Translations under genes and position numbers: made by a program
Shown: positions 46,614 to 57,314 of the stretch, in pieces
Layout of the letters: each line of letters opens with the position of its first letter
Position numbering within the stretch: the stretch's first letter is position 1
Assembly (NCBI GenBank): GCA_020747015.1
Contig: JAGTJM010000067.1
Location: forward strand, 1-64,000
Origin: Pyrenochaeta sp. MPI-SDFR-AT-0127
Lineage: Eukaryota; Ascomycota; Dothideomycetes; Pleosporales; Cucurbitariaceae
Reading direction: 5' to 3'
DNA: 64,000 bases
The notes under the pieces: generated by a model
The model's database searches: none
The model's input: only the letters and a program-made list of their open reading frames with translations
Told to the model about the DNA's origin: nothing

Positions 46614-48428
46614 TCACTGAGACTTGACTTCATCCCTTTTCTCCGCTGCACATCTCCAGAACAGGTATCGGACATGTGCGTTCTCCTCACTCATCCGAGG
46701 ATCCTCTGGTGCACGAGCGTCCGCATTTTTCAAACATGGATTGACCGCGGTCTCACTTGTAGGCGGTAGTGCGCTACCCAGGTGCTCAAATGGGCTATAC
46801 ACGTAGCCTGTATCACGCACTTTTTGCAGCGTAGTGGCCATGCCAAAACATGAAGGAAGTGCAAGAGCTTCGGCGTGCGCTGCGTCCATAGTGTTTGCTG
46901 CGTCGTGGTTGGATGAAGCAGGGCTGTGGCAAAGACGTCTGATATTTTCCAAGGAGGGCTCGAGCATGGAGCGCGCGAGAGAAAGGTCTTCTTGGTGCAT
47001 GAGCCAGCTTCTGAGGGCTGATTCAATGTGCGAGCCCAGCTCGACGTCGGACATTCGGACACCGTGCTCGAACGCGTGGTCGTGGAGGGCTTGAGCGACT
47101 GGGCTGGTGGAACCGGGCTTGGGAGGTGCGGGAGCAGTGCTTACTGCGACAGTTTGAGACACTCTAGTGTACTGAGGCCTGTTCTGGGGGGTATCTGTTT
47201 CCGTCAAGTCGATGATCTCTGGCTTTTTAACTTGTCCAATTGTACTAGCAGGGCGAGAAGGTACTCTGACGTCCATAGCCTGCTCAACTCTCAGGGCAGT
47301 CTGCTTCCTGCTCTGTCCTACTTGTGCATGATTCTCCTGTTGATAATCTCTTGTTTCTGTCGACGCTTTAGTAGTACGGAGACCGCCACTTCCTCGAATC
47401 TCATTCCCATCTCTTCGCATGTTGAATTTCTGCTCAGACATATCCAACGTACTCACACCTTGCCTAGTAGCCTCCCTTTTCAACCTCTCCCCCACATTTC
47501 CAGCATATCCTGCTCTTTTCACTGGTGCCGGTATACCTCTTCCTTGCGCACTACTCGGCCGTACAGGCGCTGCGGTCGGGAACATACCCTTTTTCGGTGC
47601 AGGACCTTCAGCATGCGCATTCTGTACTGTTGGTGCAGAACGCTTCGTCCCTGCGTACTGACGTGAAGCAGCGGCTAAGGGTGGGGAAGCAGTTGAGGAT
47701 GGTAGATGGGATGACGGAGTAGGGCTTGTGGTTGTAGGTAGTGTTTGCGAGGACGTGCTTCCACTAACCGTGTACATTGTGGAGGGATTGACTAGTTGAG
47801 GATCAAGTGGTCCTGGCATAGCGGTTTGAGTAGCTGGTACAGGGATAAGTCCAAACTTTATCGCGTCCTCACTCGTAGGACTCGCAGTAGACGTTGCCTG
47901 TGTATCCTTCGTACTAAAGCCGTAGCCATGGGAGGTCTGGAACTGCGGGAATGGATTGGATTGTGGCAGCTGGTTATGTCCTGTATCGCCATTGTTCTGA
48001 GAAGGCTGCGTATGGGCATAGAAAGGATGACTGGAGCCGAACATAGATGGAGGTGATAGCCATGGCGGAGGATACGAAGCAGCGGTATTAGCATGCTGAC
48101 CATTATGGACGCTCGCTTGTCGGGCCAAGGGTTGCGAATTCATAGGTGGTGGAGTAGGTATTTGTGCATTCTGCGCTGTAAGTGCACGCTGTTCACGGAT
48201 TCGCTGAATTTCCTGCGCTTTCATCGCGTTCATCTGCTGCGGACTCTGCAAAGCCGCATTGCGCCGAACGTATTCTTGAATCTCCTGCTGAGTGTACTTG
48301 TAGCCATTATTACCTGCGGGCAACGCCGGAGAATGGGCTGCCATTCTCGGCTGATGTAGATGAGGCTGCATGCCGAATGCAGGCGAGGGAGTGCTCTCGG
48401 GGCTTTTGCCGCTGATATGGCTATGCAT
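46614..48428 (-). CDS. Large disordered protein, fungal, with SUMO-interaction-like motif
   Basis: Open frame of about 604 codons from the ATG at 48428. Most of the chain is Gln/Pro/Ser/Thr-rich and predicted disordered. A helical stretch near the N-terminus (YTQQEIQEYVRRNAAL, then MNAMKAQEIQRIREQRAL) and a folded-looking C-terminal ~170 residues (GVRMSDVELGSHIESALRSW) stand out. KPEIIDLTETD near residue 400 fits the hydrophobic SUMO-interaction motif [VI]-[VI]-D-L-T. I do not recognise a family. The open frame continues upstream without ATG to a possible acceptor near 48510, so a 5' exon may be missing. Confidence 0.6.
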   Translation of the reverse strand: MHSHISGKSPESTPSPAFGMQPHLHQPRMAAHSPALPAGNNGYKYTQQEIQEYVRRNAALQSPQQMNAMKAQEIQRIREQRALTAQNAQIPTPPPMNSQPLARQASVHNGQHANTAASYPPPWLSPPSMFGSSHPFYAHTQPSQNNGDTGHNQLPQSNPFPQFQTSHGYGFSTKDTQATSTASPTSEDAIKFGLIPVPATQTAMPGPLDPQLVNPSTMYTVSGSTSSQTLPTTTSPTPSSHLPSSTASPPLAAASRQYAGTKRSAPTVQNAHAEGPAPKKGMFPTAAPVRPSSAQGRGIPAPVKRAGYAGNVGERLKREATRQGVSTLDMSEQKFNMRRDGNEIRGSGGLRTTKASTETRDYQQENHAQVGQSRKQTALRVEQAMDVRVPSRPASTIGQVKKPEIIDLTETDTPQNRPQYTRVSQTVAVSTAPAPPKPGSTSPVAQALHDHAFEHGVRMSDVELGSHIESALRSWLMHQEDLSLARSMLEPSLENIRRLCHSPASSNHDAANTMDAAHAEALALPSCFGMATTLQKVRDTGYVYSPFEHLGSALPPTSETAVNPCLKNADARAPEDPRMSEENAHVRYLFWRCAAEKRDEVKSQ

Positions 48429-49560
48429 GGAGTCGCGCCTCACACCTGGGACTCGTTTGGACACGGCACTGTAATGACCGGATGGCGTGTTCGCCTTGGT
48501 GCTCTACCGACTGTCCAGAGCTATTGAATGCGGTACACGGCCGAAGTGCTGAATTGACGGCGGTGACGTCGATTTAGTAGTGCTAACGTCGAATTGCTTT
48601 ACGGTATACGCATCTACTCCCTACCAAGCCCACATTAGCAAGTGAAAGTACCCCTTCCAAACAGTAAAATTGACCCGTGCTACCACACGCTGCCGCTACC
48701 TATATCGTCAGTGAAAGAGATTGGTATGCGAGACCAAGAGCTAAAGAAGGACCATCACACGCCACAGAAAGTGAGAGAAAGGCTGGAATGCAAAAGAGTG
48801 AAAGCGCCCCAAAAGGCCTAAGAAGAACTCAACTTCAATAAAGAAGCAGTAGAAGAAGTAGTAGCAGCGAAAAAAAAGAAGGAAATAAACTACTGCAACC
48901 CCTTAAGCGCACTCGCACGCGCGTGGGTAGAAAAGTCAAGGTGAAATAGCTCCAAAGCTTTTAGCGTCATCTGTCAGAGCAACCAGTTGCAATTCTGCCC
49001 CAACTAAGAGTGAATCGCGTGAGAAGGTGAAATTGGCCTGGCGCCTCCGCCCCGTGGAATCATCGCTAGTCACCTGCACCATTCTTCGTAAAACGAACGG
49101 GTTTCGTGGACAAAAAGCTGTGAGTCAATTCTAGATGGATGGAGTCAGTGTTGCGGGGCTATGGGGAGAAGCACATGCCTGCATGTGGACAGAGGGAGGG
49201 GAATTGGGGATTGGGAGCGTGAAGTGATGTACATCTTGAGTCAAAAAAAAGTTTGTTGTTAAACCTGCTTTTTACGCCTGTTCTCAAAAAAAAAGAGCCA
49301 TGATGTTAATGATGATGATGATGCCATGGTGTTGGTACACACGCTCGCAATCCGGTAAGCGCCGCTCACGTTCATAATGCAAATACCCGCGCTTCTCTTC
49401 TGTCTTGCATTCCCCCCCACCCCAAAAACACTTCTTTGGTTCTTGGTCTTTGCTTTGCACAATCCTGTCAACGATACCAAAGGTCGTAGGACCGCACTCA
49501 TACGTAACCTGGCCAGCATGTATCAGCGGCCCGTAGCGTCCTCGTATATGGGGGGAAGGA
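48429..49560. other. 1.1-kb spacer
   Basis: Between the disordered-protein gene and the end of the p24 gene. It contains purine-rich tracts (48770-48890), an A-run near 49286-49294 and the ATG repeat listed below. It probably holds the promoter and long 5' UTR of the disordered-protein gene. No coding signal. Confidence 0.5.
49309..49323 (+). repeat. (ATG)5 microsatellite
   Basis: Five tandem ATG units in non-coding sequence. Short; useful only as a possible polymorphic marker. Confidence 0.5.
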
Positions 49561-50380
49561 CTATATAATACCTTTCCGCGCGCCCTGGAAGAAGAACTTT
49601 ACAATGAAGACCTGGAGTCCCGCCATGGTAATCATGAGGCCACCCTCCATCAAGCTGAAGTTGAATATGCGCTTCTCTGTGCTCTTGACGGTGCTGAAGT
49701 TCCTGTTCTCGCGCGTGCGGAAGTACTTTTGGTTGCGGGAGATGGTGGACAATTGGGCGGAGAGCTTGAGGATGGATTCTTCGAGGACGGAGGTTTGCTC
49801 GGGGGAGGAGCCTGGTTTGCTGGGGATCTTGGCGCGGGCTGCTTCGTTCTCAACCTAGACGGACGACTGTCAGTACTGCGATTTGTTTCCTCATGCGACT
49901 CGCAGCAACGTACAGCGATTTCAAAATCCACCATCTTCTCTGCGAAAGTGCTCATCTCGTTGTTGAAGCAGAAGCGGTACTCGCCCACATCATTCGCCGT
50001 AAACACAAAGTCGCCCTGTCGCTCCTTTGTACCATCAAGAATGACCTTATCCGTGGGCCCAACAACCGAGTAATCCACGTCAAAGGAGCCACCTGATTGA
50101 ACCTGTCGTACGTGTTCATTAGCATCTTGACCAGCAACATCAACCCAATTCTTCCCTATCCCAGCACCCATCATCCCACAAACGAAGCACTGCCCCAAGA
50201 TAGCTCATCAGAGAAAAAGCGACATACAGCAAAGTAAAAAGCCACCTTGGTTCCCTTATTCTCGGTATGCGCGAAGAAGCATGCCTTCTCGTGAGCTTCT
50301 AATCGGTAGGTGAGGGCTGTGGCGTAGACGGCGGTACAGTAAGCCAGCAGCGCGCTGGCGAGCGTAAGAAGTGTCCGCAT
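49561..50380 (-). CDS. p24-family (emp24/gp25L) cargo receptor, Erp-like
   Basis: Exons 50380-50228, 50102-49914, 49854-49561; 211 aa. The first intron is 125 bp, the longest seen in the window. It has a signal peptide (MRTLLTLASALLAYCTAVYA) and a GOLD domain with two conserved cysteines (KACFFAH and YRFCFNN). The coiled-coil region carries the FRTRENRNFSTVKSTEKR motif. One transmembrane helix precedes the cytosolic tail VKFFFQGARKGII, which contains the di-aromatic FF of COPII binding. The protein cycles between ER and Golgi to sort cargo. The tail resembles Erp-type members more than Emp24 or Erv25; the subfamily is tentative. Confidence 0.88.
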
Positions 50381-50896
50381 CGTGCTCGTGATTGCGTGAC
50401 GACTTTGGTCGGCGTTTGCGTGTTTGTGAGGGTTGAAAGTTCCAGCTGTCGACAACGTCGGCGGTACTGTTTCGCCGACGCAGGGAGGGAAGCCGCGGGG
50501 GTGAGATTGGCCAATCAGAGTAGACGCAACTCCTGCACTAGTTTACCATGGCAGAGAGTAATTAGGAGTTGTATGTTCAAAGATACTCCAATACTTGTAT
50601 ACTTTGAAATGCTAGTCTACACTATTAAACACGGGCCATGATTCAAGAGTGAGCCTCCGTTCGTCTGTCCGAGGCTCCAGACCACCTATCATCCTCGAGT
50701 ATGCGACCGCGCTATGAATACGCCCGCCCATGCTATGCCTCGAAGCGCCGTTGCGCCATGAATGTCTCGAGTGTGCGCAGAGTCTTCAGCCAACAGCTAA
50801 ACAAGACCGCTGGGTAGTCCCATAACAATATATATTTTTGTTCCACGAGAAATGATTGCAATCGCCTGCTGTATCCTACACCGCAGATGTTGCGCT
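50381..50896. other. Intergenic spacer
   Basis: About 515 bp: promoter of the p24 gene and 3' end of the deubiquitinase gene. Nothing else recognised. Confidence 0.5.
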
Positions 50897-53800
50897 TCAA
50901 CGAATGAAGATCGAGTCCGTCTTGCCCCAAAAGCTCCGACTCTTGTTGGTATGATCCAGGCCGAGGGCAATGTCATCGCGGCCGCTCACTATTTCCCACA
51001 GTACGTCTTCTGCATAAACATCAGCGAATTGCAGAGACAGAGTCTCGCGGGGTTCCTTACCATCATCAATATACTCTGGTTTTGAATACTGTGGCCGGCC
51101 GACAAGGGCAAACTTGATCTTATCAAGTTGCTTGCCCTTGATCTTTGTAAAGTCGGATAGTCGTTGCTTGGTTTCGCTAAATGGTTCGCCCTGTGAAATG
51201 TTAGTCAATACCTAAACCGGCACTATCAAAACGGGAGCCTACCTCTTTCAACGAGAACTGGAACGGTATGCCATGCGCCTTGGAAGGCTCCTTGTCGAAA
51301 TGGAATACCAGGATCTTCTTTGGCGACTCGTCCTCTGGGAATGGCGCCACGTATACTTGGGTGTAGTCGTAGAGGCTCAAAACCTGGTAATCTGGCGGGA
51401 GTGGTTTGTGAAACTTGTGCATATGTGTTTCGTACGCTCGGACCTTCTCCATGGTCTCGTCGCTGATGTTGGCCTTTCGTTGCAGAGCCTCCAGAAGATC
51501 CGACACTTGGGCATTCTTGGGTACCATCAGAGTGTACTCCTCCTATGAAAGATTAGCTTCCTGTCCAAAACAGCTCAAGGACAAACTCACCTCCTTGCTT
51601 AGACCCTCAGGAAGCCATGTCACCTTGATGGGCTTCCGTTGTTCCAGCTCCTTCAGACTCATTTCGAGCACTTCATAGAACATGGCGTCTGGTCGCTGTG
51701 GTACGTTCGCAGAGTAATTGTACGGGCCAGGGAAGAGAATGTTGTTGAGCGTCGCGTTCGCGTTGTACTTGATAGGTAGCTTGGGCTTACCAGCCGTGCT
51801 CACTGTAGTAAAGCGGAGATGGCTAGGGTCAGTTTTCAGGTGTTCCGCCACCTTGCTGGCAAACTGGTCGTATGCCATCTTTTTACTGAGTGTCAACGAG
51901 AATGTGGGCAACTCGGTGGCCTCGGCTAGCCTGGGAACGAACTCGACGCTTATCTTGTTCAACAAATAGTCGTAAAAGTCCTTGGCCTCGACATAACCTC
52001 CAGCTGCTGTGATTTGGCTGGTCTCTTTGTCGCTCAGAACCCGTTGAGCTGTGATGATATCGCCGTCTTGAATCTCCGAGGCGGCCAAGGTGACCTTTGG
52101 CTTCATTGCCTCGATCATGTTCTGCTTGATCTCCTCGGAGAGCTTGATCTGCGTCCCGGCTGGCCAGCCCATGAGTTTGTTTATTGCAGGGCTCAAATCC
52201 GACACCTTGTCCTGGAAAGCGGCGTAGAAAGTGCCGATGCCGTACAGACTTTGTGTCTTGGCGTCAAAGTGCTTCAGGAAGATCATCAGTGGGCGGTTGT
52301 TCTGCTGCCCTTTGAGATCGATTAGTCTATCGCCGAATGCTGGCACGCCATTCTCATCGCGCTTTTCGGCCGTCTCGATCCACAGCCTGAACTGGGCCTG
52401 CTTGGTGCCATGCTTGTTAGCAGCCTCTTCGACGGTCATGTCTGGAAACTCGAGCGCAGTATCCGGGCGAACGGTGCCGTTTTGGCGATTGACCATAGAC
52501 CACGGCCGTACCATGTCTGCATCCACCCCTAGATCCTTTGCGACCGTCTTGGAAAAGTCGGCCATGGTGGTAGCCCGGAGGATTCTGTAGATTTTGGGGC
52601 TCGCATCTTCATCTGAATCCGCCTTCCATGGAACAATGTCGAATCCTTGGTAGAGTTTGAAGTTGTTTTCAGACGCGACCGCAACGTCCATGTAGAGATG
52701 TGCCTCCTCGCGCTCCTTTTTCCTCCGTTCGAAAGCAGCTCGTTCTTCGGCGAGGCGCTCAGCCAAGTGCTTGGGTGGTTCCACGCTCTTACCTTCCATG
52801 AGCACCTGATCAAGTCTAGTCTCCCGGATGTAGACCAACATGTAGGCGCTCATAGATCGCTTCGCAGACCATGCACGGGTATACGGATTCCGCTGGCCTG
52901 CGTTCCCATTCGCTTGGGCATAGTCGCCGCCAAAGTTCTCCTCGAGGGCTTCTCTGAGCGTGGCGCGCGTGACACGGTCGTCATCAAATTTGTAGTAGTG
53001 GCCGTCCTTTGTAGGTTTGAGGAAAGCGTAATAGTGTCCCGCGTTGAGGTCACCGCTATGCACCAGTACGCCATGCAGATGGTATACCCACGACTCTGAG
53101 CGATCTGCTCCGTCGGAGAGATAGGGTGCCGCATCCCAGATTTCCGGGAATTCGTAGCGGTCGTTCACCTTCATCATGGCATCGCGTTGAAAGTCGTACT
53201 CGAAGCGTTTGAGCTGGAGGTGAAGGACGGGCGGAAAGCTCTCGAAGATGACGCCCTTCTTGGCATCCTGTAAACCAAACCCTTCGGCGAAGTATTTGTT
53301 TTCGCCATCCATTGTTTCTACCTGGATGTAATCTTTGAAGCTGTCGTCCAAGTTCTTGTTGCCGCTAACGTTGAGTTGGATATCCCAGAAATCTTCCGTC
53401 CGCGAGGACTCGTAATCTACGTTGATGCAGGAAATGTAAGTCTTCATCTTGCCAACAAACATTCTCGTGAGCGCGCCCTCGGCGTCTGTGCCCTTCATTT
53501 TTTCATCTAGCTTGTCCATGAGCACGCGCGACAGCTCTTGCACGTCTTGCTGCTCGAAAATCTGCTTCGAATCCCAGCCAAAGGATTGGGTCAAATCCGT
53601 GGTCCCTACAGCATTGGGCTGGGTCTGGAGCAGGTAGAACAAGCGCTGGAGGGCATAGGCACTATTCGAGCGATCTGATTCCTCGGCGGTCGGTATCTGG
53701 TACACGGCCTTGGGACAGTCAGTAGTTTGTTGCGGAAAAGTGGGCACCGATGACATACCTGGCGGAAGGCGTTTGTGAAGAAGAGCGACTGGAGCAGGGA

Positions 53801-54625
53801 GTTGAGGTAACATGTTGCGCCCTGGTTCTTCAAGCCGACCATGCCAGTCTCCTTCTTTGAGTCGTAGCTAATACAGCATTAAAACATGCCAGTACATGGA
53901 CACACAGACGCAGCTTACTTGATAAAGTTGTGCCATAGCACGCCGGTGGGGTCCTTGAGGACTCGTATGTATGCGGTGACATTGGCGGCGTTGTCTTCGA
54001 CCATTGGCCGTCCCCGGTCATCCCACGAGTTGCTGAAGAGGCGCCTCAGCTCTGCGAAGCGTGTGAAGCCCCAGTCGCCCTCGTCTGCGGTGAAGCGGTG
54101 GTGTGCCGTGTGGGTGAGGTACATGGAGGGGTCCTTTGGATTCCACAGGACGAGCATGAACTGGACGCAGGCATACCAGTCGTCGGGCATCTGCTTGTCC
54201 TCGTAGCCCTGCTCCAGGTAGAAGGAGGCAAAGTCGACATTGTTGCCGTATGGGAAGAAGAGTATGCGCCAGGGATGGCCGGCGCATTCGAAGAGGGGGC
54301 CATGCTCGCGCCGGGTGAGGGTCCGCCAGTCCTTGATTTCCCAGGTGTTGTAGACTTGGGCCGCGGTCTCGTGCTCGGGCAGCTCGGGCATGTGCTTCTT
54401 CAGAAAGGCATCGTACTCGTCGGCGCGGGGCTCGGGCTCAGCGTCGGCCTCGTCCATCTGGTCGTCTGTGTCTGGCGTGATGATGGCCACGTCCTGCTTC
54501 TCGTCGTAGTCTGTGTCGACGAGCATGTCGCTTCCCACCTATTGGGGGGCAAAGCAGGGCGAGTCAGCAAGAGTGCAGGTGAGGTGAGGCGGCAGAAAAG
54601 GCAGGACACGGCTTACCTGGTCCAT
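50897..54625 (-). CDS. ubp15: Ubiquitin carboxyl-terminal hydrolase, Ubp15/USP7 type
   Basis: Six exons: 54625-54617, 54538-53919, 53867-53759, 53708-51591, 51542-51243, 51190-50897; 1149 aa. The first exon is just ATG-GAC-CAG, the 9 nt before a GTAAGC donor. A MATH (TRAF-like) domain (about 45-205) is followed by the USP domain with catalytic Cys229 in GLKNQGATCYLNS, His471 in LNAGHYYAF and an Asp in KFDDDRV (about 488). Ubiquitin-like domains fill the C-terminal half. This order is diagnostic of USP7/Ubp15, which removes ubiquitin from peroxisome, cell-cycle and chromatin proteins. The upstream region contains G-rich repeats. Confidence 0.93.
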
Positions 54626-55497
54626 GATTGCAGCAAGCTATTCCCGTGGGGGGACAGAACAGGACAGGGCAGGGCAGGGCAGGGCAGAAGCGGTAGGCCG
54701 CGGGACAGACAAGCACGAAGAGAGGGGAGGGGGAGGGGGAGAAGAGGAGGAAGGAGAAGAGGAAGCAGCGTGGGTATGCACAAGAGGCACAATACTATGC
54801 GATCAACGCGCTGGGAGGGTAGGAAGAGAAGCTTGGCCTTTGGGAAAGTACAAGCGACCACATAGACAGACACGCGCAGGACAAGGCGGCAGCTAACGAC
54901 GACTTTCCTCGCTAAAAGGTGGCGGTGGGCGATGACGAAGGAAATAATCGAGCCTTCTTTCTGGTCTCTTTTCTGGCGCACGCACGTCGCCCAGGCAGCG
55001 AGCAGAGACGGGGGAGGTGCACAAAGGACGGCGTGGGTGTGCACGGGGGACAGGAAATCTGGGGAATAGTTATCTTTTTTTTGGTTTCTCTGTTCGAGGC
55101 GGCCCGGCAGCCTAGTAGTGGGTTTCTGCAGCCTTCAGTGAGAGCTGCTGGGTCTTGGCGCCGACCAGGACGGATGGCGGGAGGGGAGCGAGTCCAGCCG
55201 CCGGCCCTCGAAGACGTCATTTCATCCACGACAGGGCGCTGGTGCGGTGCTAGACACGAGCATGGCAGATGCGAGATTCTACAAGAATGCCCTCGTCTGC
55301 ATGTCTCTCATGTCACTATGCCACTGCTGTCACCAATCGCATGCATTGGCCGGCGTTTGCGTGGTTGGACCCTTGCAGCGCGCGTCGTCCGGGTTGCGGA
55401 GCTCCATCGTCACATGTTGGCTGGCCAGCAGCTCGACGACTTTTGCCAATCTGCATCCCCACCTTGGACGATGCTGCTCCCCCAAGCTCCACCAGCC
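54626..55497. other. Divergent upstream region, deubiquitinase / PDK-type kinase
   Basis: About 870 bp between the two starts. The first 150 bp hold G-rich repeats. From ~55230 the plus strand is open in the kinase frame up to its start, so the kinase could begin further upstream (ATG at 55471 or one near 55320). Confidence 0.5.
54667..54739 (+). repeat. G-rich repeat with G-quadruplex potential
   Basis: Four GGG runs at 54667, 54672, 54677 and 54682, each separated by CA (5-bp repeat GGGCA). Then come runs of 4, 5 and 5 G at 54724, 54729 and 54735 separated by single A. Both fit the G3+N1-7 quadruplex rule on the plus strand. They lie 40-115 bp upstream of the deubiquitinase start, on its template strand. 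Confidence 0.6.
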
Positions 55498-57112
55498 ATG
55501 AGTTGGGCCAGGAGCGTCTTGGGCCAGCGTGCACGCCAGTGTCATGGGCCCCCTAGAGCTTCGTCCTCTTCTTCTTCTCCTCCCTCTGCTCTGCGTCTGC
55601 GTGCTGGCATCCAGAGACGAAGCGCACACGCCGCTGCTGTTGCGCCTGCATGGCGGCCGTCTTCGGCCCTCGACGAGTAAGCCCAACCTGATGCCATAGA
55701 GCCCGCTCGAGTGCGCCAGTTGACCGAAGCCCTCAAGATGGGTGCAGCATGAAGCCAGGCCAATCAGTCTGCGCCAATTGACCTTCTTTGGGAGGACCCT
55801 CACCGAGTCGCGCCTCATCGACTCTGCAAACTACTGCCGGCTCGAGCTGCCCACGAGGTGATTGACTGCGCTGTTGAATGCCTGCATGGGGCCTCGCTGA
55901 GACTGCACAGGCTCGCACATCGCCTGCGGGACATCCAGACGCTGCCCTACGTCGTCGTCGCGAACCCCCACCTCGCCCACGTCTACGAGTCGTACCTGCG
56001 AGCCTTTGAGCGCTTCCGCCGCGTCCCCGAGATCCGCACCCTCGAAGACAACGAAAAGTACTGCAAGGTGCTGACCGAAACCCTGACCGAACATGCCACC
56101 GTCATCCCCCGCCTGGCGATTGGCGTGCTCGAGGTGCGCGGCCTGATGAAGGCAGAGGAGACGGACAAGTTCATGACCACCATGCTGAGATCGGTATGCC
56201 TGCCCATCCCACGTGTGCATGCACTCCACACTGACCAGCCCAGCGCATCTCGCGGCGCGTCATTGCCGAGCAGCACCTGGCCCTCACCGAGACGTTCAAC
56301 TCGCCCTGGCACTTCCCCACTGCCAAACACCCTCCCCCCGACCAGGAGGCGGTGGGCGAGATATTCTTGCGCTGCAACGCAAAGGAGATTGTCGAGGACT
56401 GCGGCAAGACTATGCAGGAGCTGATCAAGCTTGCCTACGGCCCAGACGTCGACATCCCCGAGATCAAGGTCTACGGCCACCTCGACGCCACCTTTCCCTA
56501 CATCCTCAGCCACCTCGAGTACATCATCGGCGAGCTCCTGCGAAACTCCATTCAGGCCGTCATCGAGCAGCGCAAGTCCAAGGATGCCAAGCTCCCGCCC
56601 ATCGAGGTCCTCATCTGCGAAACCTCGCAGCACGTCATCATCAGGATCTCTGACCAGGGGGGAGGCATCCCGAACGAGGTCCTGCCCTACTTGTGGAGCT
56701 TCAGCAAAGGACCGCGACGCGAAAAGCGCCTCGAGAACCTCGCAAGGGTGCCCAAGCTGCTTGGAACCCTCCAAGAGCTCCAAGTGCCGGGAGACAAGTC
56801 AAAGTCGAAGAAACTCGACACGAGATCAAAACACGGCGACTCGGGCCCGCACCACGGCTCGCTTTCTTCCCTCACAGGACGCGCACCAGACTGGCGTCTT
56901 GGCATTGGGCTGCCCATGTCAAGACTATACTCGGGTGAGTGACGAGACACAATATCTGGACTTGCAGCTAATATGGTCATCCAGAATACTGGGCTGGAAG
57001 CTTGGAAATCCACAGCTTAGAGGGCTATGGCGTCGACGCCTTCCTCCAAATATCAAAGCTGGGCAACAAGAACGAGCGACTTACTACACGAGCTTCCATG
57101 GATGCAATATAG
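55498..57112 (+). CDS. Mitochondrial protein kinase, PDK/BCKDK type
   Basis: Exons 55498-55676, 55738-55857, 55902-56193, 56244-56934, 56985-57112; 469 aa. An Arg/Ser-rich presequence (MSWARSVLGQRARQ) is followed by the BCDHK N-terminal helix bundle with RPISLRQLTFFGRTLTESRL and HRLRDIQTLPYVVVANP. The GHKL ATPase domain has the N-box ELLRNSIQAVIE, the G1 box DQGGGIP and the G2 box GIGLPMSRLY. After splicing it ends YWAGSLEIHSLEGYG. Family members phosphorylate E1 of pyruvate or branched-chain ketoacid dehydrogenase to switch it off in the matrix. The ATP lid has a ~40-residue Lys/Ser-rich insertion. Fungi have two or three paralogues; which this is remains unclear. Confidence 0.88.
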
Positions 57113-57314
57113 AAGCTGCCTTGCACGTGCAGCGGTCTTTCCTCGTTGATGATGGAGGTACTCGACAGTACCTGCTCTATCACATCTTGCCTGCGTTCAA
57201 CGGTTTCCTCAGGAAAAAGGCCTCAGCCTAGCACTTCATTCTTCCACACTTTGGCCTACGTTTGCAAACATCATATCGTATTGTTTGCAACTAACTACCG
57301 GTACCACGACCAAA

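Noticed and set aside
52647..53099. 150-codon plus-strand open frame
   Set aside because: Lies antisense to exon 4 of the deubiquitinase; a shadow of its codon usage.
54098..54865. 255-codon plus-strand open frame
   Set aside because: Antisense to the MATH domain of the deubiquitinase; low complexity, Gly/Arg-rich end created by the G-rich repeat.
55231..55497. Longer N-terminus for the PDK-type kinase
   Set aside because: The frame is open upstream, but the added residues are low-complexity and the family starts at a short presequence; ATG at 55498 is adequate. 55471 remains possible.
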